Below are positions 61,732 to 64,000 of a stretch of DNA of 64,000 bases, piece after piece. Source of the DNA: Scatophagus argus (taxonomy: Eukaryota > Chordata > Actinopteri > Scatophagidae); assembly GCF_020382885.2 (NCBI RefSeq), contig NC_058506.1:9588318-9652317 (forward strand), written 5' to 3'. The notes under the pieces are model-generated. The model was not told the origin of the DNA. It saw only the letters and a list, made by a program, of their open reading frames with translations, and did no database searches. The position numbers and the translations under genes were made by a program. Position 1 is the stretch's first letter, and each line of letters starts with the position of its first letter.

Positions 61732-62710
61732 CGTCTCCCGGAGCCTCTCATATCACCAAGTCCAGATGGAAATACCAGGACTGTCCGTCAGGGCAGATCA
61801 GCTCCCTTTAGCCTGTGAGTGGCAGCAGTCAGTTTCAGTCATCTTGAGTCAAGCCGTGCTTATAAGTTATTACAACTGAGGAATACACAGCGGATAAACA
61901 GAGATGGTGGCTATACTATGGCCGCATTAGTTTAATTTGGTTGTTTTAAATCACGTAAACATCACATGCGATGTGAAGCATGAGTCCATGCACTGACACC
62001 GCGGTAACGTTGCGTAGATATCCGAGAGGGAATCGTGCATTAGCAAAGGGGACGATGCAGCGCACGTTAACGGAACAAACTCCGATTATCAATCGTAGCT
62101 TCATGCCAACCTACCGTTCAACTTAAGCGGTGGGAGCTGCAGGTTGCAGGTAATCCAAAGCAAGGCATCTGTAACATGAAACTGGATTCGTGGCGATGAG
62201 CAGTGCTGCCAACAACAAATGTGTTTGTCCCATCTCCGAGTCATCAGCGGCGTGCGGACTGCTGTCTGGCTGCCGTCATTTATCGACTCAAAAACAAGCC
62301 GTCTGCTCCCCGTTAGTGCGTTACAGGCTCCCGCATGTTTAAAATCTCCGCTGCTCGTACCTTGCTGCCTCTGTTACCTCTCCCCAGCGATGATTTGACA
62401 AACAACATCGGCGGCCTACAGGAGGCGCTGCAGGGGAGGACAGCAACGGCAAATAGGAAGTGAAATGTCAGGATTTCAAAATAAAAGCAAAATACTCAAA
62501 TAGAACCCTGAACACATTTGGTACCTTACTACGCATCAGCCCCTGGTTCCCATTGTGTGTCAGGTTATTATCTGCACATTTTACATATTGTTTATACCAT
62601 AGCCTGTGAATATTTGCACATTCCTTAATATTTTGCACACTCCATCCTCTTCGTTATAAACACTATTTTATGTTTTTGTTTACTGACCTTTGCAGTGATT
62701 TTATCATTTT

Positions 62711-62746
62711 TTTTCATGTACAAGGTGAATTCCTTGTACATGAAAA
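62711..62746. repeat. Perfect 15-bp inverted repeat with 6-base loop
   Basis: TTTTCATGTACAAGG, loop TGAATT, then the exact reverse complement of the first arm. It lies between the c2cd2l and dpagt1 promoters. Confidence 0.95.
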
Positions 62747-62765
62747 CCCGCCTGCTCATAAACTT

Positions 62766-62785
62766 AAAAAAAAAAAAAAAAAAAA
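62766..62785. repeat. Poly-A run
   Basis: Twenty consecutive A residues, 19 bases after the hairpin at 62711-62746. The pairing of the two could mark an old insertion. Confidence 0.95.
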
Positions 62786-63365
62786 CGTTTTTATTACCTG
62801 ATAATTTGTTTCTGATTTTCCAGCATCACATATTCACAAGTGCAATATCAGCCGGGCCCTGCATTATTACATAATCTTGCAGCCATGTCTTGTTAGAAAG
62901 TTCAGAAAACAGAGCAAAGGTATATTTTTTTAAAGGACAACAAATGATATTCACTTAAGATTTTCCTTGAATACAACCATTGTTTCAATCCCAGCAAATA
63001 ATAAGAAGCTTTTACGTAACATTTTATTCCGAAGAGTCTTTCCGGAAATACAACCTTCTCTTAACCCCTGGCACTTCACGGTTAAACTGATATCAGACGT
63101 GGAGTTAACACAGCCAGGCAGTGAACAGATAATGGCACCCTTAACCCTTAATGAAAGATGTTATGGATGACTATTGTGACGAGTGGGTTTGTTTTTCTCT
63201 GACACCAGATTCGCGTAGTTTGTTCTAAAATGGCGGTATGACATGTGTTTACCTCAGCTAAAGGCAGCCAAAGCTCGTTCATCGATCGACTGAAGGGGGA
63301 ACGTCATATTAGCTTGGAGCGTGATTTGATCTGTCAGACGCAGCCCCACCAAAACGCCTGAAAAC

Positions 63366-64000
<635 letters not shown>

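Larger units (their letters stand above)
61732..63365. other. Spacer between divergent c2cd2l and dpagt1
   Basis: This holds the 5' flanks of two genes transcribed away from each other. 61960-62460 is CG-rich compared with the surroundings and is the likely c2cd2l promoter and leader. On the minus strand a donor-like GGTACGAGC near 62360 could end a non-coding first exon. The right part is AT-rich, with a hairpin at 62711-62746 and an A run. The dpagt1 leader should lie just before 63366. No coding frame was found. Confidence 0.5.

Overview
This window is vertebrate nuclear DNA, almost certainly from a teleost fish and probably a percomorph; that group call is an inference. All genes have introns except one histone. 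The splice signals are GT-AG, the introns are mostly short, and the repeats are fish types: a tRNA-derived SINE, Tc1/mariner remnants and many CA/GT, TC and GATA microsatellites. The proteins are clear orthologues of human genes. I rebuilt exon joins by hand from splice signals, reading phase and remembered family sequences; no alignment was run.

Layout from left to right: (1) the last two coding exons of a Fused-type kinase gene, probably stk36 (+), end at 795. (2) atf5 (-), a bZIP stress transcription factor, occupies 3731-5643 in four coding exons, with an out-of-frame upstream ORF overlapping its start codon. The stk36 and atf5 genes point at each other. (3) 5684-13642 has no recognisable coding sequence. 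It holds a CCAAT-box cluster and microsatellites. (4) phldb1 (-) covers 13643-35380 with 23 in-phase coding exons (1334 codons), from an N-terminal FHA domain through coiled coils to a C-terminal PH domain. Four further candidate exon segments (to 42864) may extend its N-terminus. (5) h2ax (-), intronless, lies at 43629-44057 with a histone stem-loop and a poly(A) signal. (6) c2cd2l/TMEM24 (-) runs 46269-61731 in 14 coding exons (694 codons), with a 9-kb first intron carrying a Tc1 remnant. (7) dpagt1 (+) starts at 63366 and runs off the right edge.

The block phldb1 - h2ax - c2cd2l - dpagt1 matches genes I know from human 11q23.3. atf5 (human 19q13) and stk36 (human 2q35) are not neighbours of that block in human, so the gap near 5.7-13.6 kb may mark a lineage-specific junction. 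The genes do not form one pathway. They act in the integrated stress response (atf5), cortical microtubule and membrane anchoring (phldb1), DNA-damage chromatin marking (h2ax), ER-plasma membrane lipid transfer (c2cd2l), N-glycan initiation (dpagt1) and ciliary/Hedgehog functions (stk36).

The best leads for something undescribed are the phldb1 N-terminal extension exons, two perfect short hairpins (33819-33858 and 62711-62746), the atf5 overlapping uORF, and the CCAAT/CARE cluster upstream of atf5. I saw no new gene system.
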